NCBI RefSeq assembly: GCF_030848395.1
Contig: NZ_JAVDBT010000008.1
Coordinates: forward strand, 123,199 to 187,198
Origin: Pseudogemmobacter lacusdianii
Lineage (GTDB): Bacteria; Pseudomonadota; Alphaproteobacteria; Rhodobacterales; Rhodobacteraceae
Direction: 5' to 3'
Length of the DNA stretch: 64,000 nt
Within the stretch, counting starts at the first letter, position 1; every line of letters starts with the position of its first letter. This document shows positions 1-7,362 of the stretch, piece after piece. The notes under the pieces were generated by a model. That model ran no database searches. It saw nothing but the letters and a program-made list of their open reading frames with translations, and had not been told where the DNA came from. The position numbers and the translations under genes are program-made.

Positions 1-283
1 GCTTGAACCCAGACATCGCGTCAGTCTGCCCGCTGGTTAGTCTCTTCAGAGGACGCCCATCAAGCCTAACCTCAATCAGACCTAGGTAGTCCCGAGGGAC
101 ATCTACAATCCCGTCAAAGGCTTCTGGGATGATGAAGCTTTCAATTGCCTTCTGTAGCGGGGTGCGGAGAAGTCGCTCGACCCGCCGAAGTCCCATACTG
201 ATGAACTGATCGGCAAGTTCGTCGGAGCAATCGTCTCGGTTCAGGAACCCATGAAACAGGGTCCGAAGCTCAGTGTAATCCAT
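1..283 (-). CDS. Phage head-tail adaptor-like protein (5' part, runs off the window)
   Basis: The first 94 codons of a minus-strand gene begin at an ATG preceded by AAGGAG. The protein starts MDYTELRTLFHGFLNR and continues with a helical region and then a short beta region (IVDVPRDYLGLIEVRLDG). This resembles the adaptor family that joins portal and tail in SU10-like podoviruses. Its place after capsid and before presumed tail genes fits that role. The C-terminus is missing, so the family call is tentative. Confidence 0.6.
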   Translation of the reverse strand, partial: MDYTELRTLFHGFLNRDDCSDELADQFISMGLRRVERLLRTPLQKAIESFIIPEAFDGIVDVPRDYLGLIEVRLDGRPLKRLTSGQTDAMSGFK

Positions 284-313
284 AGCGGCTCCTTTGGGGT
301 TTATCCAAGAAGC

Positions 314-637
314 TCAGTGGTCGAAGGTCTTGTCGCCTGAAATGATGAAGGCGTCATAATGTTCGAGGCGGAGCTTTTGGAGGATTTCATTAGCTGGCGC
401 CGACCAGAAGTCGAAGCCTTCGCGTATCCATTTGTTGACCAGCCCCTCAGGGATGGTTGCGACTGGGGTTAGACCGTTGAGGCGGAACGAGAAGTTCTCT
501 TTAGCCTCTTGCAAGTCGTCCCAAAAATCTTTGCCGAGTTCTTGCTCGGACGTGATGACATCCTGTTCGTCGCCCTGCCCCAGTATGAGGTCTTCAGTAG
601 CTCCAATCAGGTTCGGGTATGCTGTGCGGTGTGTCAT
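314..637 (-). CDS. Phage protein of unknown function between capsid and adaptor
   Basis: A 107-residue acidic protein I do not recognise. An upstream in-frame start at 688 would lie inside the terminator hairpin. The ATG at 637 is preceded by GGAGAGG at good spacing, so I chose 637. The gene sits between the capsid terminator and the adaptor gene. Small head-completion or neck proteins are common here in podoviruses, but nothing in the sequence proves that role. There is no membrane segment or signal peptide. Confidence 0.65.
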   Translation of the reverse strand: MTHRTAYPNLIGATEDLILGQGDEQDVITSEQELGKDFWDDLQEAKENFSFRLNGLTPVATIPEGLVNKWIREGFDFWSAPANEILQKLRLEHYDAFIISGDKTFDH

Positions 638-645
638 TGCCTCTC

Positions 646-697
646 CAAAAAAGAGAGGACCACCTAAGCCGGGAGAGAGACGGCTCAAGTGGTCCTC
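646..697 (-). terminator. Strong intrinsic terminator after the capsid gene
   Basis: On the minus strand a 9-bp arm GAGGACCAC pairs with GTGGTCCTC. A second inner 5-bp stem (AGCCG/CGGCT) lies inside, and the hairpin is followed by a T-rich run. The run merges into the ribosome-binding site of the next gene. The position, immediately after the major capsid gene, is where T7 also has its late terminator, so it may allow partial read-through and lift capsid expression. Confidence 0.85.
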
Positions 698-704
698 AGG
701 TGCC

Positions 705-719
705 TTGGATTTAGTCCAA
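705..719. repeat. TTGGA/TCCAA intergenic hairpin, copy 1
   Basis: TTGGA and TCCAA arms with a 5-base loop, between the capsid gene and its terminator. One of nine phage copies. Confidence 0.7.
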
Positions 720-751
720 GGTAGACTTGGGTGGGGCCTTAGCCCCTACCC

Positions 752-1672
752 TTAGGTCAGGTTGGTGATCAGGGCGGTGGCCTGTTTGTTGTTGTGCTTC
801 AGGCCGAACTCACCAAGCATCATCCAACGCTCAGCGTCACCGACTTTCGCCAGCTTCTCGCGGAACCAGTTACGACCCTTCAGGACAGCCAGCTTCCAGT
901 TGGCCGGATCGTAGAGCAGCGCATCGGAAGCACGGAGGCGGCGGTTCTTGACCACTCGCACAGTGCCGAACGGCGACTCATAGACGTTGACCACGTTGGT
1001 CAGCTTGGTGTCACCGTTGTCGGTGGTGTGGGTCCGACCCGAGGATTGCAGCCAGCCTGCGATCAGCTTCGAGTCCGAAGGCTTGATCATCAGCGTGGTG
1101 GCATCCGAACCAGCGTTGTAGAGCTTCTCGTGAGCCGAGATGACCGCAGTCTCAGTCAACGGGCCAGCTTGGTTGCCAGCAGTCGAGCCGTCCGAGTCGA
1201 TGGTTACGGTCACAGCCGAGTCGATCTGAGCTTGAACACCAGCGAACTCGCCAGCAACAGCACCAGCAGCGGCGACATAGGTCTGACCAGTGCCGACCAG
1301 AGAGTGTTCAAGGTCCATCTTCAGGAGCTTGCCAGTCTTCATGGTCTCACGGGCGGTCACTTTATCACGGCCATAGAGCTTCACGGCGTCAGCGGTCCCC
1401 GAGACTTTGAAGGTCTCTTCGAGGATTTGAGTGCCGTTCTGACGCATGGTCGGCTGGTCGCGGTTGCTGTCAGCGGCGTCAGCGCCTTCGAGCTTGGCGT
1501 TCTTAGCGACAGCCCGCAGTTGGTCTTCCATCCACTGGTAGAGCGTGTTCTCGACGGTCTCAGTCTTGATCGAAGACAGGAACGGAGTGTCGCTCGGGGT
1601 GATCATGGAGATGTAGTCCGAGACCTCTTCTTTTTTGCCAACGAGGTCGAACGTCTTCAGGTGAGTGGGCAT
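752..1672 (-). CDS. Major capsid protein, SU10 type (DUF5309-like)
   Basis: A 306-residue protein forming the capsid shell. The N-terminus shows the family signature: TFDLVGKKEEVSDYISMI followed by TPSDTPFLSSI and a conserved Trp/Asp stretch (YQWMEDQLRAV). This arrangement is typical of the SU10 major capsid family (DUF5309). It lies directly downstream of the scaffold gene and upstream of a strong terminator. The length is normal for the family and no cleaved signal or fusion is visible. It is the most securely identified structural gene here. Confidence 0.92.
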   Translation of the reverse strand: MPTHLKTFDLVGKKEEVSDYISMITPSDTPFLSSIKTETVENTLYQWMEDQLRAVAKNAKLEGADAADSNRDQPTMRQNGTQILEETFKVSGTADAVKLYGRDKVTARETMKTGKLLKMDLEHSLVGTGQTYVAAAGAVAGEFAGVQAQIDSAVTVTIDSDGSTAGNQAGPLTETAVISAHEKLYNAGSDATTLMIKPSDSKLIAGWLQSSGRTHTTDNGDTKLTNVVNVYESPFGTVRVVKNRRLRASDALLYDPANWKLAVLKGRNWFREKLAKVGDAERWMMLGEFGLKHNNKQATALITNLT

Positions 1673-1681
1673 TGTATATCC

Positions 1682-2644
1682 TTACTTCTTGGTGGCGGCG
1701 AAGAACGCTTCAGCCACGTCATCAACAGAGCCAGAGGCGGCGGCAGCTTTGCGGAGCTTCTGAACAGCGGAAGCTTCCCGATCTACGGTCTCCGATTTCT
1801 TCAGAACCTTGGTCGGGGCTTTCGCCACCTTCTCCTTGACTTCCGTCTTCTTCTCTTGGGCGAGGTCGTAGAGTCGGGCCTTGTTCATCATCACGATGGC
1901 ACCGGGGTCCACGATGGTATTCACAGTGTCCCGGTCCATGCCTTGGGCCACTGCGTAAGTCCTGATCTGGTCGTAGAGCGCGTCATTCCAATCAGGGATG
2001 GCCTTGGCGATGACTTTCATCGACTCCTTGGCCTGTTCACGGAGAAGACGTTGATGTGCGTCACGGCTCCGTTGGACGAACTCCTTACCCTCAATTTCAA
2101 GGGCCTTGAGTTCACTTTCGGCACTCTCCTTGGCGGCGCGGAGGGCATCGAACTCTTCTGGGTCAAGCTCACGGGAGGCGCGGAACAGGTCCACGTCCTT
2201 GTATTTCTCAACCTTCTCCTTGGCCGCTTTGAAGCGATCATCAAGGACTTTAGCGAGATAGAGACCTTGCGTCTCCATAACCCGGCGTTGGGCGGCGAGA
2301 GCAGCGGCAGTGGTCTCAAGCTGGGTCTTCTGCGCTGCGAGGGCCTTCAGGTCTTTGACGGCGAACTTCTGTTCCTTGCCATCGACCGTGACAACGACCT
2401 CAGCGTCATCTTCAGCGACCTTTGGTGCAGGGTCTTCATCACCCTCACCTTCTTCAGCAGCTTCAGAGCCATCACCTTCATCCTCACCACCATCATCTTC
2501 GGCGGTTTCAGCCTCGGTGGAGACCTCTTCCTCTTCATCCTCAACTTCAACCCCAGCTAGGGCTTCCTCGTCAGGGGTCGATTTCATAAACGCTTCTACA
2601 GCGTCATCTAGGCTTGTTTCAGAGCCTGTCAGTTCAGGGTCCAT
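1682..2644 (-). CDS. Capsid assembly scaffolding protein
   Basis: A 320-residue protein with a very acidic N-terminal third (long Glu/Asp-rich runs) followed by helical, Lys/Glu-rich coiled-coil sequence and a short basic C-terminus. This composition and its place just before the capsid gene are typical of podovirus scaffolding proteins. I chose the ATG at 2644, preceded by GAGAG, rather than the GTG at 2656, which overlaps the stop of the preceding gene and has no ribosome-binding site. Confidence 0.8.
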   Translation of the reverse strand: MDPELTGSETSLDDAVEAFMKSTPDEEALAGVEVEDEEEEVSTEAETAEDDGGEDEGDGSEAAEEGEGDEDPAPKVAEDDAEVVVTVDGKEQKFAVKDLKALAAQKTQLETTAAALAAQRRVMETQGLYLAKVLDDRFKAAKEKVEKYKDVDLFRASRELDPEEFDALRAAKESAESELKALEIEGKEFVQRSRDAHQRLLREQAKESMKVIAKAIPDWNDALYDQIRTYAVAQGMDRDTVNTIVDPGAIVMMNKARLYDLAQEKKTEVKEKVAKAPTKVLKKSETVDREASAVQKLRKAAAASGSVDDVAEAFFAATKK

Positions 2645-2652
2645 GTTTTCTC

Positions 2653-2976
2653 TCACACGATAATAGGTTCATCTTCGTCGCTGTAGACCAGAGACTTCAT
2701 GGCCTCATGGTCAGCGTGGGCGACAAAGGAGCGGAGGGTAGCAAGCAGGTTGTCCAGACACCGGGCCTCTAGGTAGAGAAGCTGACGCTTGTCGGTCTCA
2801 TGCGGTAGGGTGCTGAACAGGACAGTCTGGTATTCGTCCTTCAGAACCTGAACCGCTGTCTCAAAACCTTCGTCTTTCATGAGGTTCCGAAGCCCAGCGC
2901 CTACTCTCAGGGCCTTCTCTTTTGTTAGCTGAATGGTTCTCTCTCCATCGGTGGGAGCCTCCCTTGGATAATCCAA
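2653..2976 (-). CDS. Small phage protein between portal and scaffold
   Basis: A 107-residue, mostly helical protein of unknown function. The start is uncertain. The TTG at 2976 has AAGGG six bases upstream but is itself part of a TTGGA/TCCAA hairpin. An ATT at 2934 with GGAG upstream is another possibility. No ATG occurs in frame until about residue 33. The stop overlaps the scaffold leader closely, so the genes are probably translated together. Confidence 0.65.
   Translation of the reverse strand: MDYPREAPTDGERTIQLTKEKALRVGAGLRNLMKDEGFETAVQVLKDEYQTVLFSTLPHETDKRQLLYLEARCLDNLLATLRSFVAHADHEAMKSLVYSDEDEPIIV
2964..2976. repeat. TTGGA/TCCAA intergenic hairpin, copy 2
   Basis: The arms are extended by GCCTCC/GGAGGC to a stem of about 12 bp with a 3-base loop. 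It lies just after the portal gene and overlaps the start region of the next gene, so it could mask that ribosome-binding site. Confidence 0.7.
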
Positions 2977-2991
2977 AGGAGGCCCTTAGGT

Positions 2992-4995
2992 TTAGATGTC
3001 AGGCGCGAAGGTTGCCTTCTTGTCGGGGACGGTCTCAGCGATCCTGAGTTCTTCACGACCGATGTGGATTTCGTTCTCGACACGCTTGGCTTCGATCACC
3101 GAGTCAGCCTGCTTATGGCTTGCATCGGCTTGGGCCTTGATCAGAGCGGCTTGAGCCAGCATCCGGTCGCTTTCGCCCTTCATGATCATCGCCTGAGCTT
3201 GAGCCTTCTGATACTCAATCTGAGACTTCATCTGCTCCATCTGAAGCTGTTCAGCGGGGCTTGGTTGCGCCGGAGGCAGCTTGTCAGGCGGGGTCAGGAA
3301 GGACTCGATGTCCTCAACGCCACGTAGCTCTAGGCCACGACGAAGGACCTCATACCGTTTGGTATAGTCATATGCCGGGGCAAGCTGAGGATCGGTCCTG
3401 AAGTATTGGTCGATTTCCGTCCACTTCATTGCCTCCCTCTGCTGATCCCCATAACCAAGGGATAGCTCAATGGAGGCGGCAGAACGCTCAATCCAATCCG
3501 CAGGCTTGACCGGAACATAGTTCCCAGTCACGTCCAGATATTCAGCCTCTTCTACGAAGTCGATGACAGTATCGTAGATCAGGCCGAAGAGTTCTCGAAC
3601 GAACTTACCGAAGCGGCGGGCCACAATCTTCTGACGCTGCTGCGACTGGCTGATCAATTGCTCAACCATGCCTTGGGAGTTTTGCGTCGAGATAGCATCC
3701 TTGTTCATCCCTTGGGACAACTTGGAGATGCCTGTGACCTCTTCCTTGTCTTCATCAATCATACTGATCAAGCTGAAGACGTAAGGGTTAAGTTGGCCCT
3801 GAGGGATGGGAGCGATCCCGTCCATCCTGCGGACGTTCACGATACCACCGATGCGGTTCTCGACCAGTTCTGAGGCGTTAGCCACAGTGCCTGTCATGAC
3901 CATCTGACGTGGGTTGTTGGTGATCAGAGCGTGGTTGATAATCTGCCGGATCAACACCGTGCGGGCGTTCTGAACCGGGATCACAGCCTTGCCAAAGTTC
4001 TCACCAAAGAAGGTGTGAGGGACTGGCAGAGGAACAAACACCGCGAAAGGCTTACGTTTTACTTGTTCCTTGTGAAGCACCACATCCTGGGACATCGTGA
4101 TCTTCCAGAGTTGGGTCTTACCCTCCCCCTCCATGTCAAGGTCGATGTAGGCTTCGTAGACCGTGACCTCTTCGACAGCGCCTTGGTAGGCGTCATTGTT
4201 CGAGAACATGTCGTCCACGACTTCAAACCGAGACTGCTTCTCATAGTTCTTGTCGATGTCGAAAGACGCTGAGAAGGTCAGTTCCTCTACCTTGGACTTA
4301 TCCAAGCCAGCCTTCAGAAGCTCAGACTTAGATTTGGTCATCCGGTGGATCAGATACTTGGCATCACACAGCTTGGTGGTCCGAGAGGAAATTAAGATGT
4401 CCTCAGGTTGAACCACTTCGCAGACAACCCGGCGTTTACGGTTGGTGACGATGAAGGAACCGGAGAACAGTCCCTCAGGTGTCACCTCAGCCTCATTGAA
4501 CTCATAGCTCGGGTAATCAGCTACAGCCGCCGTGAGTTCATCCTCGGTAAGAGCCTCGAACTCGTAGGTATGGTCGTCGGTAAGCTCTTCTCCAAAAACC
4601 TTGACGATACTAAAGCGTTTCATCAGGCCGTCCGTCAGGACATCGTAGAGAAGCTGCTCACCGTCATTCTCTTTGAACAGGACGTGACGGCAGTAGTCAG
4701 TCGCCTGTTTGGCATCATCGACAGTCTCACCCTTTTCGGGGCTGAAGTTCACAATCCGAGAGTGGGCTAAGAAGGCTTCAAGAACCGTGGACCTCATTGA
4801 GTCCACAGCGTCGAAGACATCTCGGCTCACATACTTGGAGTCGCCTGCATGGAGAGGCGCAGGTAGTTCGCCACGGTAGTAGCGTTCTACTTCCTGCCGC
4901 TCACGGGAGAGCCGACCATCGGTAATGTGTTCGCTGTCACTGATGGCCTTTTGGAGAATGGTGACGATCTTTTCGTCGTCCATTTTCTTAGCCAT
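2992..4995 (-). CDS. Portal protein, SU10-like
   Basis: A 667-residue protein forming the ring through which DNA enters the head and to which the tail attaches. Visible features are the N-terminal region around YYRGELPAP and SKYVSRDVFDAVDSMRS, a long mixed alpha/beta middle, and a Gln/Lys-rich helical C-terminal stretch (about residues 580-650) typical of podovirus portal crown and barrel helices. It follows the large terminase gene, the usual order. The ATG at 4995 has AGGAAA upstream. Length matches SU10/T7-like portals. Confidence 0.88.
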   Translation of the reverse strand: MAKKMDDEKIVTILQKAISDSEHITDGRLSRERQEVERYYRGELPAPLHAGDSKYVSRDVFDAVDSMRSTVLEAFLAHSRIVNFSPEKGETVDDAKQATDYCRHVLFKENDGEQLLYDVLTDGLMKRFSIVKVFGEELTDDHTYEFEALTEDELTAAVADYPSYEFNEAEVTPEGLFSGSFIVTNRKRRVVCEVVQPEDILISSRTTKLCDAKYLIHRMTKSKSELLKAGLDKSKVEELTFSASFDIDKNYEKQSRFEVVDDMFSNNDAYQGAVEEVTVYEAYIDLDMEGEGKTQLWKITMSQDVVLHKEQVKRKPFAVFVPLPVPHTFFGENFGKAVIPVQNARTVLIRQIINHALITNNPRQMVMTGTVANASELVENRIGGIVNVRRMDGIAPIPQGQLNPYVFSLISMIDEDKEEVTGISKLSQGMNKDAISTQNSQGMVEQLISQSQQRQKIVARRFGKFVRELFGLIYDTVIDFVEEAEYLDVTGNYVPVKPADWIERSAASIELSLGYGDQQREAMKWTEIDQYFRTDPQLAPAYDYTKRYEVLRRGLELRGVEDIESFLTPPDKLPPAQPSPAEQLQMEQMKSQIEYQKAQAQAMIMKGESDRMLAQAALIKAQADASHKQADSVIEAKRVENEIHIGREELRIAETVPDKKATFAPDI

Positions 4996-5002
4996 AGGTT
5001 TC

Positions 5003-6583
5003 CTAGATTGCGTGGACGTAGTGGGAAGCCGTCACAGGGATCGGTTTCCAAACTCCGTCATGGATGTGGTTGCAGATAGCGAGGGACATCACGCAGTCGT
5101 CGTGACAGTCACCTTCAGCTTCCAGTTTGCCGCTCTCCTTGACCACGAAGGTCAACAACTCGGAGATTGTCGTCTTGTCGTTCAGTTCCAACTCACCCAG
5201 CCTAAGAGCGGCCCTAAGGTCGTCTATGATCAGAGGCTTGGTTTTGGCGTTGGTGATGAACCCAAGATTAGGGGTGTCCACGTCTGTAATCTTGTCTTCG
5301 ACCACGTTCATGTAGACGTTGGGATAGTGCCATGTCTTGAACAGGAGGTTGACCGTCAGGAGGCCGTGGTTGTTTGCCTCGACCGCGATCTTGGCATTGT
5401 TGAAGAGGGTCCCTAAGCGGAACAGAACCTCAGCATAGTAATCAGGGTGAACATGCCCCCGCCACACGGCGACTTGACGCTTCTCTGAGTCCAGAACCTG
5501 AGCTACCGAGTAGTCTCCACCTCGGACGCCCATCGCCACGTCTGCACCGATGAAGTAAGTCTCACCGGGGTCAATCTGACGATAGAGCAAGAGTTCCCCA
5601 AGGGGATGCTCATTCCAGCTAGTCAACTCCAAGGCCAGCCGAGAGATGGGTCCCTTGAGTTCAGCGGCTCGTTTAGTCAGTTGCTCGGGATCGAACACGG
5701 GCCGACCAGTCGTCAGAAAGGCTTCTTCAGGCTCACAGGGGTATTCCTGCTTGAACATGTCGAGGCCGTTCTGATTGACCTTTAGACGCCTCCAATAGAC
5801 CTGTTCGTCATCTAGGCCATACTTGAGGGCAATCTCCTGCTCCTGAGGTGTCTTCTCAAAACCTTCGGGGACAGGTGTGCGGTATTCGGTCTGAAGGAAC
5901 CAAGGGATGAAAACAGCCTTGTAGCCGTTCTCCCCCGCAACCGCGCCCTGCCACATCTCGTAGAAAGGCCCAGTCACACCGTTGGCAGTGCTTTCGATAA
6001 AGACCGCTGTATCGTCGGCATCGGGGATCGACTGAAGAAGACCGTTTAGGTTTTCCCTAGCGAACCCTTCCTTCCAGAAAGCCAACTCAGATAGATGGGC
6101 ATGGGTGATCGTCTCACCCCGAGCGATGGCCTCCCCACCAGCCGTTGCGACAATGTAGGAAGAGTCCAAGAGGTCGAACACAAGCTCCTTCCGAGAAGAG
6201 TAGCTGGTGCTGGGCTTGAGGATTTCTGGGACGTTCTCGTGATACCGCTTTGTCATGTTGAACAGAGCAGTGGTCGAGTCCGATTTGTGCGTCACCACGA
6301 TAGCCTTCTTGGCCGTCGATTGTGAAACACGGGAGTAGAGGTAGCCGCCAACATAGGTGGACAAACCCTGCTGCCGCCCTTTCAGAATGATGATACGAAC
6401 CCGACCTGTCTCGGCCATAGAGTCGTCAATAGCTTTCTGAAGGATGCGCTGCGCTGCGTTCAACTCGAATGGAACGATCTTGGCATCCTTGGTCCTGATC
6501 TTCAGGGCATTTCGGGCGTAGTAGGGAAAGTCTTCCTTCAGCTTTCGGCGGACCTCTAAAAGAGCCGCCTGTTGGTCAACCAT
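5003..6583 (-). CDS. terL: Terminase large subunit (packaging ATPase/nuclease)
   Basis: A 526-residue packaging motor. A Walker A-like GRQQGLS occurs near residue 90, a Walker B-type hydrophobic run ends in TAVFIESTANG near residue 195, and the RNase H-like nuclease domain begins around IGADVAMGVRGGDYS near residue 350 with further acidic residues downstream (VEANNHG, DCHDD). The start codon overlaps the stop of the preceding gene, so the two terminase genes appear translationally coupled. Length is normal for the family. Confidence 0.92.
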   Translation of the reverse strand: MVDQQAALLEVRRKLKEDFPYYARNALKIRTKDAKIVPFELNAAQRILQKAIDDSMAETGRVRIIILKGRQQGLSTYVGGYLYSRVSQSTAKKAIVVTHKSDSTTALFNMTKRYHENVPEILKPSTSYSSRKELVFDLLDSSYIVATAGGEAIARGETITHAHLSELAFWKEGFARENLNGLLQSIPDADDTAVFIESTANGVTGPFYEMWQGAVAGENGYKAVFIPWFLQTEYRTPVPEGFEKTPQEQEIALKYGLDDEQVYWRRLKVNQNGLDMFKQEYPCEPEEAFLTTGRPVFDPEQLTKRAAELKGPISRLALELTSWNEHPLGELLLYRQIDPGETYFIGADVAMGVRGGDYSVAQVLDSEKRQVAVWRGHVHPDYYAEVLFRLGTLFNNAKIAVEANNHGLLTVNLLFKTWHYPNVYMNVVEDKITDVDTPNLGFITNAKTKPLIIDDLRAALRLGELELNDKTTISELLTFVVKESGKLEAEGDCHDDCVMSLAICNHIHDGVWKPIPVTASHYVHAI

Positions 6584-7307
6584 TGTCTACGTCCCACTCC
6601 GCATCTTCGATACCGTCAGTCATTTCATCGACTTCAGCGGCGCCGTAGCCAGCTAGAGCCGATTTCTCAGCGAGGCGTTTAGCCTGCCGCTTCTCGAACT
6701 CGACGTGCATCCCCCTTTCGACGGGCTGCATCGGCTGGGGCATGGGGATGTCCTTACCTAGAACCTTGTATTCGTCCTTAGCCAACTCAAGGAGCCAGTC
6801 CTCAGGCTTCAGGTGGGTGGTCGTGCTGTGGCTGATGTTAGGAGCCTTGGAATGGGTATAAGCCGCCAACTCCTTCAGAGCGGCGACCTGTTCCTTGGGC
6901 GTAAGAAGCCCTGAGCGGACTAAAGCCTCCATCATCCAGAGAGGGTTAATCTCTAGTCCGGTGCGTTCCCTCACATCATCTGGAAGGAACTTGAAATTCG
7001 TGGGGTCGATCATCTTCGTCGCCTCGTTAAGTCTGAACTGCACTTCCTGCTTGGTCATGCCGTTAGGCCATGTCCTGCGGCGGCGGGCGGCGATGAAGGC
7101 ATTGATCTTCTGTGCGAGGTCGGCCTTTTCAGGGTCTTCCTCTCTGATCCTGAAGGGCATCCCCATAGGACGATCCTCAACGGCGATGCCGTAGTGGTCG
7201 CAAGCCATCTTCTCTAGCTGCTCGTCCGTGTATTCGGGGTGTTCAAACCACTCAGTCAAAAGACGACCTGTGGTGACGCACATCTCTGGCGTAAAAACGG
7301 TCATCAT
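6576..7307 (-). CDS. Probable terminase small subunit
   Basis: A 243-residue soluble protein directly upstream of, and overlapping, the large terminase gene. It has a Lys/Arg-rich helical segment near residues 80-110 and an acidic C-terminus. I do not recognise a clear small-terminase motif, so the call rests mainly on position. AAGGAGAGA precedes two adjacent ATG codons; the second (7304) has the better spacing. Confidence 0.55.
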   Translation of the reverse strand: MMTVFTPEMCVTTGRLLTEWFEHPEYTDEQLEKMACDHYGIAVEDRPMGMPFRIREEDPEKADLAQKINAFIAARRRRTWPNGMTKQEVQFRLNEATKMIDPTNFKFLPDDVRERTGLEINPLWMMEALVRSGLLTPKEQVAALKELAAYTHSKAPNISHSTTTHLKPEDWLLELAKDEYKVLGKDIPMPQPMQPVERGMHVEFEKRQAKRLAEKSALAGYGAAEVDEMTDGIEDAEWDVDNG

Positions 7308-7319
7308 TCTCTCCTTGTT

Positions 7320-7362
7320 CCCCCTCCCTTGGATTCGTCTAAGGAAGGGGGATTTTTTTTTT
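7320..7362 (+). terminator. Intrinsic-terminator-like hairpin, plus orientation
   Basis: A long stem (CCCCCT, one mismatch, CCTTGGA) closes on a TTCG loop and is followed by ten T on the plus strand. As an RNA hairpin it looks like a strong terminator for plus-strand transcripts, although all genes here are on the minus strand. In the minus direction the same hairpin sits between the giant polymerase gene and the small terminase gene, without a U-run. Confidence 0.6.
7329..7342. repeat. TTGGA/TCTAA intergenic hairpin, copy 3 (imperfect)
   Basis: One arm has a single change (TCTAA for TCCAA) and the loop is TTCG. It is embedded in the larger hairpin before the small terminase gene. Confidence 0.55.

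Noticed and set aside
794..2560. A 588-codon plus-strand frame
   Set aside because: It is antisense to the capsid and scaffold genes, which have clear family signatures. It lacks a ribosome-binding site.
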